Origin: Candidatus Methanophagales archaeon
Lineage (GTDB): Archaea; Halobacteriota; Syntropharchaeia; Alkanophagales; Methanospirareceae
Direction: 5' to 3'
Assembly: GCA_023131215.1 (NCBI GenBank)
Contig: JAGLZV010000070.1
Location: 1-5,206 of the forward strand
Length of the DNA stretch: 5,206 nt
The first letter of the stretch is position 1. Each line of letters begins with the position of its first letter. This document shows positions 1-4,657 of this stretch, piece by piece. The position numbers and the translations under genes were made by a program. The notes under the pieces were generated by a model. That model did not search any database and had not been told where the DNA came from. It worked only from the letters and a program-made list of their open reading frames with translations.

Positions 1-1
1 G

Positions 2-457
2 GTGTATCAAACTTCGTCAGACGGTGTGTCTCACTACTTCTGGACGGACCAGGAGTGGGTGTTCTATATTATACCACACAACTTCACGCAAGACGAGGTT
101 GCCGAGGTTATTGATGCGATTCCCGGTGAAGTAACCCGCAAAGGAAGCTATTCAAATAATCTCGTCGAACAATCTCAACCCAAATCCGACAAATCTTTCA
201 AAGTGCGTTCTGTTCTTTTCACGTATATCTCTTTAAGAATTGCTTTTTTTTCTTCATTACTTAGGTCAATAGTTCCTCTAATCTTTTTAAGCACTTCAAT
301 TCCTTTTCCACTTCCAATCAGTCTTTCAATCAAATCGCTGAGCGACTCATCCCCTTTCAGTACGCGAAGTTTCTCATATACATCATCCCGTATCGTTATC
401 GTTTTTACCATGTTTACGTTTATTACTTCGAATAGATTAAAAAAGTTTCACTACTAA
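2..457 (+). CDS. C-terminal part of an unrecognised protein, cut by the window edge
   Basis: This frame is open from the window's first bases to the TAA at 455-457, and the true start must lie to the left. Only the first 50 to 60 codons look like real protein: aromatic and charged residues alternate (YFWTDQEWVFYII) and then comes an acidic helix (TQDEVAEVIDAI). That pattern loosely resembles the end of DUF4367-like or lipoprotein-sorting-type domains, where a W-x-x-x-x-W-x-hydrophobic strand precedes a helix; this is a weak impression. From about codon 60 the translation becomes Ser/Phe/Ile-rich because it runs antisense to the minus-strand antitoxin gene at 175-411. The natural end may therefore have been replaced when that gene arrived, or the long antisense tail may be read through by chance. 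No other frame gives a better protein for bases 1-170. Function unknown. Confidence 0.5.
   Translation: MYQTSSDGVSHYFWTDQEWVFYIIPHNFTQDEVAEVIDAIPGEVTRKGSYSNNLVEQSQPKSDKSFKVRSVLFTYISLRIAFFSSLLRSIVPLIFLSTSIPFPLPISLSIKSLSDSSPFSTRSFSYTSSRIVIVFTMFTFITSNRLKKFHY
175..411 (-). CDS. VapB-type (DUF217 family) antitoxin, apparently without a toxin
   Basis: A 78-residue protein with the layout of archaeal VapB-type antitoxins of the DUF217/UPF0330 family. An N-terminal strand (KTITIRDDVYEKL, residues 3-15) would pair into a ribbon-helix-helix DNA-binding dimer. It is followed by the family hallmark ESLSDLIERLIG (22-33) and a charged C-terminal helix (52-72) of the kind that wraps the toxin. Such proteins normally repress their own operon and neutralise a PIN-domain VapC RNase encoded just downstream. 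Here the downstream bases (174 to 1 on this strand) have stops in all frames and no VapC start, so the gene looks orphaned. The ATG at 411 has no clear Shine-Dalgarno site but has a TATA-like box 25-32 bases upstream, which fits a leaderless message. It lies wholly antisense inside the open frame at 2-457. The family call is firm; the role of the orphan is not known. Confidence 0.75.
   Translation of the reverse strand: MVKTITIRDDVYEKLRVLKGDESLSDLIERLIGSGKGIEVLKKIRGTIDLSNEEKKAILKEIYVKRTERTLKDLSDLG
436..449 (-). promoter_or_regulatory. Probable archaeal promoter (BRE/TATA) of the antitoxin gene
   Basis: On the minus strand a purine-rich GAAAC is followed by CTTTTTTAAT. The T/A box lies 25 to 32 bases before the antitoxin ATG. 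That is the usual TATA distance from the start site when the message is leaderless or nearly so, and it agrees with the lack of a Shine-Dalgarno sequence. This is position and composition evidence only. Confidence 0.35.
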
Positions 458-509
458 AAAGATTTTATTCGCCACACCAAAAAGAATTAGACTACGGTGG
501 GGGAAACAC

Positions 510-521
510 CAGATAGAAAAA
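510..521 (-). terminator. Possible T-rich terminator after ccmB
   Basis: Directly after the ccmB stop the minus strand reads ATTTTTCTATCT, a short T run of the kind that ends transcription in archaea. No stem is visible. The rest of the 412-521 spacer holds only the antitoxin promoter and a short C-rich stretch. Confidence 0.25.
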
Positions 522-1289
522 TTATTCCTCAAGCACGAACTCGAAAGTAAGAATCATTATCGCTGTTATCAGGAAGAGAAAAGCGATTAGCAGTTTCAAT
601 GCCAGCATCACTTCTGGCATCACTTCATCTATACCAGAACCTCCGATAATTTCCTTCGTTGCCACAACCGATGGTAAAAGCACCGGCATACAAACGGGGA
701 TAAGAAGAAAAGAAAGAAGTAAGGTTTTACCTTCTGAGAACATTACGAGCCCGGAAACAAAGGAACCTGCAAACGAGAGCCCTACCGCACCTAAGAGGCA
801 TACGAGCAAGAGAGCCGGGAATCTTCCGCTCAAATCGAGGTTTAAAAAGATGATGGAAAAAGGAATTAACACGCATTCCACGAGAAAAAGCAGCACGATT
901 CCATAAATGATTTTCCCGAAGAGGATTGCGAGTGGAGAGCAAGGTAGCGTTTTCAACCCGCCAAGCGTTCCACTGTCCGCTTCGCGCGTAAAAGAAGTGG
1001 TAAATGCGAGGATACTTGCGAAGAAAATGATTATCCAGAGCGCAGCGGCTGCTACTTCAGGTTCTGAGCCTACAGAACCAACGCTCCATGCAAAGCTGCA
1101 AATCAGAATGGAGCCTACTGAAAAAGAAAGTATTGATAGAACCTCATAAGACCGCCGGAACTCAGTCCGCAGGTCTTTCTCCGCTATCCTGAAAGCTGCT
1201 TGCAAAAATAGGGAAATGGGGAATAGCCAAATAGGGAATAGGGAGCGGTTACCTTTGCCTTTGCCCTTTTGCCGGTTGTCTACGTTCAT
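522..1289 (-). CDS. ccmB: Haem exporter permease subunit CcmB (cytochrome c maturation)
   Basis: Integral membrane subunit of the CcmAB ABC complex, which works with CcmC and CcmD to load and release haem-bearing CcmE on the outer side of the membrane. The CcmB core begins near residue 31 (AAFRIAEKDLRTEFRR), the usual cytoplasmic amphipathic start. It carries the family segment with READSGTLGGLKTLPCSP and then FGK (102-126) and ends FEFVLEE, as CcmB proteins do. Six hydrophobic segments lie at about 50-70, 80-100, 121-149, 157-182, 188-210 and 228-250. At 255 residues it is some 30 longer than typical because of an N-terminal extension (KGKGKG, then LFPIWLFPISLF) built from short DNA repeats. 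The ATG at 1289 is supported by AAAGGT five bases upstream, in the gap after the ccmA stop. A TTG at residue 29 (1205-1203) is the alternative start but lacks a ribosome site. It is the second gene of a ccmA-ccmB operon with a 10-base gap. Family call strong; exact start less so. Confidence 0.88.
   Translation of the reverse strand: MNVDNRQKGKGKGNRSLFPIWLFPISLFLQAAFRIAEKDLRTEFRRSYEVLSILSFSVGSILICSFAWSVGSVGSEPEVAAAALWIIIFFASILAFTTSFTREADSGTLGGLKTLPCSPLAILFGKIIYGIVLLFLVECVLIPFSIIFLNLDLSGRFPALLLVCLLGAVGLSFAGSFVSGLVMFSEGKTLLLSFLLIPVCMPVLLPSVVATKEIIGGSGIDEVMPEVMLALKLLIAFLFLITAIMILTFEFVLEE
1203..1268 (-). repeat. Short tandem repeats forming the start of ccmB
   Basis: Two simple repeats sit next to each other inside the ccmB coding strand. 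Bases 1268-1251 are a 6-base repeat (AAGGGC, AAAGGC, AAAGGT) coding for Lys-Gly three times. Bases 1241-1203 are about two and a half copies of a 15-base unit beginning CTATTCCC, coding for LFPIW, LFPIS and LF. Both periods are multiples of three, so the reading frame survives. The second repeat resembles the GGGAATAGGG-type simple sequence more often seen between genes. Confidence 0.7.
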
Positions 1290-1299
1290 TGTTACCTTT

Positions 1300-1956
1300 C
1301 TAAAATGATTGTTCTCCGACTATTTTACCTTTATCGAGCGAGATTCTCTTGTCGCAAATTTTCTTCGACCACTCCAAAGAATGAGACGATATTAATAACG
1401 TCTTCTCTTTTCCTTTCTGGCTTTTGAAGTAGTTTACGAGCACATCACATGTTTTCGTATCCAGTCCTGCAAAAGGTTCATCAAGCAAGATCAAATCTGG
1501 GTTATGGATTAACGCCCTCACGATGTCTGCCCTTTTTCTTAATCCATGCGACAGTTGCTTCACCGGGACATTATACCAACGTTTCAACCCCAAAAACTCA
1601 ATTATATCGAGAAAGTCCTCTTCTTCTACGGAGAAGAGCTTCGCATAGAATAGTAAATTCTCCCTGACGCTCAGCTCGTCATAAAGGAAACTTTCATGGG
1701 TTACTAATCCAATTCTTCTTCTTGTTTCGCCACCATTCTTAAAAGCATCTTTGTCAAATATTTTCACCGTTCCCGAAGATGGCGAGATATGCGTGGCGAT
1801 TATTTTCAGCAGCGTTGTCTTTCCCGCTCCATTGGGGCCTGAAAAAGCCAAAAATCCGCCTTCTTCTATTTTCAATGACACGGATTTTAAAGCCTGTAAG
1901 TAACCATATCTCTTCGACAATTCGATGATTTCCACTGCTATTTTGTTATTATACAT
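1300..1956 (-). CDS. ccmA: Haem exporter ATP-binding subunit CcmA (cytochrome c maturation)
   Basis: Cytoplasmic ATPase that drives the CcmABCD complex; in System I its ATP hydrolysis releases haem-loaded CcmE from CcmC/CcmD rather than pumping haem itself. All ABC landmarks are visible: Walker A GPNGAGKT (40-47), Walker B LILLDE (155-160), D-loop AGLD (163-166) and switch His in SSH (192). Where most ABC proteins have a Q-loop Gln, this one has IGLVTHESFLYDELSVREN, the His-containing form typical of the CcmA branch and the best family discriminator. The signature is LSHGLRKR (135-142) instead of LSGGQ. Length 218 fits CcmA. The ATG at 1956 follows a weak GGTAGG seven bases upstream. First gene of the leftward operon, 10 bases before ccmB and divergent from ccmC across a 99-base spacer. 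A generic ABC-2 ATPase is the only real alternative, and the context argues against it. Confidence 0.92.
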   Translation of the reverse strand: MYNNKIAVEIIELSKRYGYLQALKSVSLKIEEGGFLAFSGPNGAGKTTLLKIIATHISPSSGTVKIFDKDAFKNGGETRRRIGLVTHESFLYDELSVRENLLFYAKLFSVEEEDFLDIIEFLGLKRWYNVPVKQLSHGLRKRADIVRALIHNPDLILLDEPFAGLDTKTCDVLVNYFKSQKGKEKTLLISSHSLEWSKKICDKRISLDKGKIVGEQSF

Positions 1957-1983
1957 CTTTGCCTACCGTTCAGGCTTATTAAT

Positions 1984-1994
1984 AAATTTTAAAA
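1984..1994 (-). promoter_or_regulatory. Possible TATA element for ccmA-ccmB
   Basis: AAATTTTAAAA reads as TTTTAAAATTT on the minus strand, 28 to 38 bases before the ccmA ATG. That would place a start site some ten bases before the gene. The upstream flank is not a good BRE, and the element is nearly palindromic, so its direction is uncertain. Confidence 0.3.
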
Positions 1995-2011
1995 GGGAAA
2001 GTAATTTATAT
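1995..2011 (+). promoter_or_regulatory. Probable archaeal promoter for ccmC-ccmD-ccmE
   Basis: GGGAAAGTAATTTATAT joins a purine-rich BRE-like stretch to a TTTATAT box (2005-2011). A start about 25 bases on, near 2033, gives a leader of roughly 22 bases containing the GAGGGG ribosome site at 2039-2044, 11 bases before the ccmC ATG. Box, leader and ribosome site are consistent with each other. It lies only a few bases from the element facing the other way, so both ccm transcripts could be controlled together. Confidence 0.5.
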
Positions 2012-2055
2012 CCTTTTGATAATTAAGACAAATGTAACGAGGGGAAAAGAAAAAG

Positions 2056-2706
2056 ATGAAGCGAGATATTCTTCTTTGCATCGCCGTAGCAGTGAGCGTA
2101 GTCGCTTCTTACGCGGCTTTCATTGCTGTCCATGCAGAGAGGGACGACATTTACTTTTTATATGTGCATGCACCCACAGCCTGGATTTGCTACCTTGCCT
2201 TTTCGATTTCCCTCATTGCCAGTATCGCCTTTTTGACTAAAAGAAAGCATGCATACGATAGGACGGCAGAGGTATCGGCTACTTTAGGCTTGGTTTATGG
2301 TGCAATAGCCTTGATTTCTGGGTCGATTTGGGCGAAAGCAGCCTGGGGAAGCTACTGGAACTGGGACCCGCGGGAAACAACCACGCTCATACTCTGGATT
2401 GCATACATGGGCTATATTTCTATAAAACACTCCATCGGAGAGGTTGAGAAAAGAGCGATAATAGGTGCGGTGTACAATATTCTGGCTTTTTCTACCATAC
2501 CACTGAGTTATTTATCAGTAACGCTGTTGTTATCGCTTCATCCTCAAACATCTCAAATTTCTAAGTCTCTGCCGGTACACGTAGCTTTGTATCTAAACGT
2601 CATAGCAGCTTCCCTCTTCTTCGTTTATCTTCTGATAACTGCGTTCACTGTCCGGTCTTTGGAAGACCGTGTAAATGCATTAATTTACGAAAAAGGAGGT
2701 GTTTAA
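2056..2706 (+). CDS. ccmC: Haem-handling membrane protein CcmC (cytochrome c maturation)
   Basis: Six-span membrane protein that presents haem to CcmE; it belongs to the CcmC/CcmF/CcsA haem-handling superfamily. Spans fall at about 4-26, 41-60, 74-93, 108-125, 136-158 and 175-197. The tryptophan-rich WWD motif is clear (WGSYWNWDPRETTTLILW, 97-114) on the outer loop between spans 3 and 4. It is flanked by the two expected axial histidines, His38 (YVHAPTAW) and His162 (SLHPQ), which match the paired histidines of bacterial CcmC. The 216-residue length fits CcmC, not the longer CcsA or CcmF. The WWD is unusual: DPRET resembles the CcsA/ResC form (WDPKET) more than the CcmC form (WDARLT). The ATG at 2056 is preceded by GAGGGG. 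It leads the rightward operon; its last codons contain the ribosome site of the next gene. Confidence 0.92.
   Translation: MKRDILLCIAVAVSVVASYAAFIAVHAERDDIYFLYVHAPTAWICYLAFSISLIASIAFLTKRKHAYDRTAEVSATLGLVYGAIALISGSIWAKAAWGSYWNWDPRETTTLILWIAYMGYISIKHSIGEVEKRAIIGAVYNILAFSTIPLSYLSVTLLLSLHPQTSQISKSLPVHVALYLNVIAASLFFVYLLITAFTVRSLEDRVNALIYEKGGV
2692..2701 (+). promoter_or_regulatory. Ribosome binding site of ccmD, inside ccmC
   Basis: AAAGGAGGTG is a near-perfect Shine-Dalgarno sequence. It encodes the last residues of CcmC (Lys-Gly-Gly-Val) and ends 11 bases before the ATG at 2713. This identifies the short downstream frame as a translated gene; the GGAG touching that ATG is too close to serve. 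Confidence 0.7.
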
Positions 2707-2712
2707 AAGGAG

Positions 2713-2862
2713 ATGTATGAAGTATTCCTCGTTTCTGTCATTTACTGGACGACCCTTTTAGTAGTCTTTGTATGGCTTAACAGACGACTATCAGCACTTA
2801 GAGAGAAAATAGCGGATTTGGAAGCAAAGGAAGAAGGAGGTGAGGAGGGACATGAAAGTTAG
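2713..2862 (+). CDS. ccmD: Small CcmD-like single-span membrane protein
   Basis: A 49-residue frame, short enough to be missed by usual gene callers, lying between ccmC and ccmE exactly where ccmD sits in System I operons. It has one membrane span (about residues 4-22, ending VVFVWL), then a basic cap NRR (23-25), then a charged helix with heptad-like leucines (LSALREKIADLEA). This short outer segment, span, Arg-rich cytoplasmic edge and Leu/Glu helix is the CcmD pattern. CcmD holds the CcmABC complex to CcmE and is needed for release of haem-loaded CcmE. The sequence is too short and variable for a motif-level match, so the call leans on context, topology and the strong upstream ribosome site. 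The last codons overlap ccmE by 11 bases, and the acidic tail EEGGEEG is spelled by the ccmE ribosome site. The ATG at 2717 opens only a short unrelated frame. Confidence 0.75.
   Translation: MYEVFLVSVIYWTTLLVVFVWLNRRLSALREKIADLEAKEEGGEEGHES
2834..2849 (+). promoter_or_regulatory. Double Shine-Dalgarno that fixes the ccmE start
   Basis: AAGGAGGTGAGGAGGG contains two anti-16S matches, GGAGGTGA at 2836-2843 and a second GGAGG directly before the ATG at 2852. The first has eight bases of spacing, which is ideal. This favours ATG 2852 over the in-frame GTG at 2840, which lies within the ribosome site itself. Confidence 0.7.
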
Positions 2863-3223
2863 AGCAGTTCATATTATCGTTGCTGTTTTAGTAGTTCTAA
2901 GCGCAATTCTCGCATACGATGCGTTTACATCTTACATTAACCCGTATTTAACAGTTTCGCAAGTCACTGAGAGCGGTAAATATATCAACAAAGAGATTCA
3001 GATTTTAGCCACTGTTGCCAATGGGTCCACAAGTTGGAGAGAGGATGGTTCCTTACTTTTCGACCTCACTGACGGACAAACTACAATCGCAGTGACATAT
3101 TCAGGAATCCAACCACAAGGCTTTAAAGAGGGGCAAAAAATAGTTGCCATAGGAAAGCTTACTTCCGCCTACCATCTGAATGCGACGCAACTACTGGTTA
3201 AATGCCCATCCAAGTATGAATAA
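2852..3223 (+). CDS. ccmE: Haem chaperone CcmE, Cys-x-x-x-Tyr type
   Basis: Periplasmic-side haem chaperone that binds haem covalently, takes it from CcmC and passes it to the cytochrome c ligase. Residues 6-26 form one N-terminal membrane anchor. The rest is a small beta-rich OB-fold domain: YLTVSQVTESG (32-42), KEIQILATV (48-56), SLLFDLTDG with TTIAVTYSG (67-85), and GFKEGQKIVAIGKL (90-103). Bacterial CcmE ends in a flexible tail with His-x-x-x-Tyr, where His is the covalent haem ligand. Here the corresponding place reads CPSKY (Cys118 to Tyr122), the CxxxY variant known from archaea and Desulfovibrio, in systems that often lack CcmH. The protein stops one residue after the Tyr, so the usual long tail is missing; 123 residues is short for bacteria but reasonable for this branch. 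The start overlaps ccmD by 11 bases, implying coupled translation. Nothing clearly related follows it. Confidence 0.9.
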   Translation: MKVRAVHIIVAVLVVLSAILAYDAFTSYINPYLTVSQVTESGKYINKEIQILATVANGSTSWREDGSLLFDLTDGQTTIAVTYSGIQPQGFKEGQKIVAIGKLTSAYHLNATQLLVKCPSKYE

Positions 3224-3312
3224 AATAGCCCAATAAGGAGTAATAAATTCCAAATCACAAACACCAAATCCCAAACAAATTCAAATATCTAAACTCAAAA
3301 TTCAAAACAAAC

Positions 3313-3331
3313 CTTTCTTTGAAAAAGAAAG
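3313..3331. repeat. Hairpin 1 of the repeat island
   Basis: A perfect 8-base stem, CTTTCTTT paired with AAAGAAAG, around the loop GAA. It opens the core of the inverted repeat and is followed by GCATT, a word that recurs after the second hairpin. Confidence 0.6.
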
Positions 3332-3352
3332 CATTACCAAAGAAACTTTTCT

Positions 3353-3367
3353 TTTTGCGTAGCAAAA
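3353..3367. repeat. Hairpin 2 of the repeat island
   Basis: A perfect 6-base stem, TTTTGC paired with GCAAAA, around the loop GTA. It is a sister copy of hairpin 3, with the arms shortened by one base and one loop change, so the two form an imperfect direct repeat. Confidence 0.6.
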
Positions 3368-3391
3368 TAGCGCAAGCATTTTTAGTAAAGG

Positions 3392-3408
3392 TTTTTGCGA
3401 AGCAAAAA
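3392..3408. repeat. Hairpin 3 of the repeat island
   Basis: A perfect 7-base stem, TTTTTGC paired with GCAAAAA, around the loop GAA. The repeat of the hairpin 2 motif about 40 bases downstream, with paired differences in the arms, argues for a conserved stem rather than a chance palindrome. Confidence 0.6.
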
Positions 3409-3530
3409 AGTTTGTTTTTGTCATTGGGATTTTGGTAATTTGGGATTGTTTAGGATTTAGGGTTTCGAATTTAGGATTTATATTTTGGTATATTTGCTTC
3501 ATGTATCGTGGGCACACAAAATAGAGTGTC

Positions 3531-3538
3531 TTTTTATA
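3531..3538 (+). promoter_or_regulatory. Possible TATA box of the prenyl synthase gene
   Basis: TTTTTATA is centred some 24 bases before the ATG at 3559, the spacing expected for a leaderless message. A second candidate, TTTATATTTT at 3477-3486, would give a leader of about 50 bases in which the GAGGG at 3540-3544 could serve as a distant ribosome site. The sequence does not decide between them. Confidence 0.35.
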
Positions 3539-3558
3539 AGAGGGTTCTATAATATGAA

Positions 3559-4575
3559 ATGGAAATGAAAGAGAGGCAGTTTCAAGAGGAAATGCAGTAC
3601 TTCAATCGCAAGTTATCTGAGGTTATTGAGCAAAAGATGCAGAGATGCTCAAATAAAATTTTATACGATGCACTGAACTATATACGAGATACGGGAGGGA
3701 AGAGACTTCGCCCCATTATCTGCCTTCTATCCGCGGAGGCAGTTGGCGGCTCACGAGACAAGGCTTTATCCACTGCTGTAGCTATTGAACTCCTCCATAA
3801 CGCTTCTCTGGTTCATGATGATATTATAGATGAGAATTACATACGCAGGAGGAATCCTTCCAATCCCGCAAGATATGGCGAAAAAAGGGCGATAGTCATA
3901 GGTGATTTTTTGTTTGGGCTTTCCTGTGAGATGCTGGCGAGGTGCGGAGTTCCGGAAGTAGTGGGACTGGTTTCGAGTGCTGTTTCCGATATCGCTATGG
4001 GGCAGTACCTGGAGTTCACGTTGCGGGTAAGGAATTTACAAGAGGTAACAGAGCAATCTTATCTCGAGGTAGCGGCGCTGAAAACCGCTTCTACATTTAT
4101 GGCAAGCACAGAAGCAGGTGCCATGCTTGGTGGCGGAAGCGAAGCAGAAATCGAGAATCTTTGCAATTATGGTAAAAATTTGGGTATTGCATTCCAGATT
4201 CAGGATGACGTTTTGGATATCTGCGGTGACCCTGCGAAGACGGGAAAGCCAGTGGGGTTGGATATTAAAAATGGTGAAAGGACCATTCTTGTCATTCATG
4301 CGTTAAATCATTCAAATCCTTCAGAGAAGGAATATATATTAGAGGTTCTGTCAAGGAAAAGAGATATCAGCAGTTCTGATATTGACAGGGTCAGGAAAAT
4401 TTTCATAAATTCCGGTTCGATTAACTATGCAATCCGGCTATCTAACGAACTCGTAAGGGGTGCGAAAAATAGTATTGAAGAACTCGAAGACTCTGAAGCA
4501 AAGGAAAAACTTATGCTCATTGCTGATTTTGCTGCGGAGAGGATAGAAAATCAAGCTTTGGCTGAATTTTTATAA
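3559..4575 (+). CDS. Trans-polyprenyl diphosphate synthase, probably long-chain
   Basis: Cytosolic all-alpha enzyme that adds isopentenyl diphosphate units to an allylic diphosphate. Both Asp-rich magnesium sites are intact: DDIID (87-91, in LLHNASLVHDDIID) and DDVLD (216-220, in QIQDDVLD). Also present are GKRLRP (47-52) for isopentenyl diphosphate binding, RRR at 96-98 after the first motif, Lys175-Thr176 and the Gly-Lys-Pro after DICGDPAKT. Product length in this family depends on the residue five places before the first motif. Archaeal C20 synthases usually have an aromatic there; this protein has Ala82 next to Asn81, as in long-chain synthases. A product beyond C20, for menaquinone or methanophenazine, is therefore more likely than the lipid precursor, but this is inference. 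Length 338 fits. The start at 3559 has no close ribosome site; the ATG at 3565 is equally possible. It stands alone between the repeat island and convergent nifB. Confidence 0.9.
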   Translation: MEMKERQFQEEMQYFNRKLSEVIEQKMQRCSNKILYDALNYIRDTGGKRLRPIICLLSAEAVGGSRDKALSTAVAIELLHNASLVHDDIIDENYIRRRNPSNPARYGEKRAIVIGDFLFGLSCEMLARCGVPEVVGLVSSAVSDIAMGQYLEFTLRVRNLQEVTEQSYLEVAALKTASTFMASTEAGAMLGGGSEAEIENLCNYGKNLGIAFQIQDDVLDICGDPAKTGKPVGLDIKNGERTILVIHALNHSNPSEKEYILEVLSRKRDISSSDIDRVRKIFINSGSINYAIRLSNELVRGAKNSIEELEDSEAKEKLMLIADFAAERIENQALAEFL

Positions 4576-4657
4576 CGATGAAAAATAGAAAATCATGAAC
4601 CTAAAGGATTACATATTCCAATGATGAAGGAAAACACTGCTAACTACAAAACTAAAG
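4576..4657. other. Spacer between convergent genes
   Basis: These 82 AT-rich bases separate the two stop codons. No stem-loop stands out. Short T runs occur around both gene ends (ATTTTTATAA over the synthase stop; TTTAGTTTTG on the minus strand after nifB) and could end transcription each way, but neither is long. Confidence 0.4.

Larger units (their letters stand above)
3246..3482. repeat. AT-rich imperfect inverted repeat
   Basis: The left arm (about 3246-3312) is built of CAAATC, CCAAAC and TCAAAA words. The right arm (about 3409-3482) is roughly its reverse complement, built of GTTTGTTTT, GGGATTT and GAATTTAGGATTTA. Aligned by eye, the outer 31 bases match at about 23 positions, and GTTTGTTTT matches next to the core. 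The core contains three small hairpins. This looks like a dispersed non-coding repeat element rather than an insertion sequence: there is no transposase and no obvious target duplication. Confidence 0.55.
3224..3558. other. 335-base spacer without a gene
   Basis: Between ccmE and the prenyl synthase no frame codes for a plausible protein. The bases are strongly AT-rich. The left strand is dominated by A/C words (CCAAATC, CAAACA) and the right part by G/T words (GGGATT, GGATTT), which together make an imperfect inverted repeat around three hairpins. The last part, from about 3475, holds candidate promoter boxes for the next gene. Confidence 0.7.

Noticed and set aside
1..174. A VapC toxin gene after the antitoxin
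   Set aside because: All three minus-strand frames meet stops within about 25 codons, and no PIN-domain start is seen.
907..1149. Plus-strand frame opposite ccmB
   Set aside because: Antisense shadow of the membrane protein; no ribosome site and no protein-like pattern.
2717..2761. ATG at 2717 as an alternative gene start after ccmC
   Set aside because: Its frame stops after 14 codons, while the ATG at 2713 gives the CcmD-like protein.
2840..2851. GTG at 2840 as the start of ccmE
   Set aside because: It lies within the Shine-Dalgarno stretch. The ATG at 2852 has ideal spacing and gives a normal signal-anchor start (MKVRAVHIIV).
3246..3482. CRISPR array
   Set aside because: The repeated words are short and irregular, with no constant repeat and spacer lengths and no cas gene nearby.
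3246..3482. Insertion sequence
   Set aside because: There is no transposase frame and no flanking target duplication; a small non-autonomous element cannot be excluded but is unproven.
3302..3517. A 71-codon minus-strand frame in the spacer
   Set aside because: It is a translation of the inverted repeat and hairpins: low-complexity Lys/Asn/Phe composition, no ribosome site and no domain pattern.
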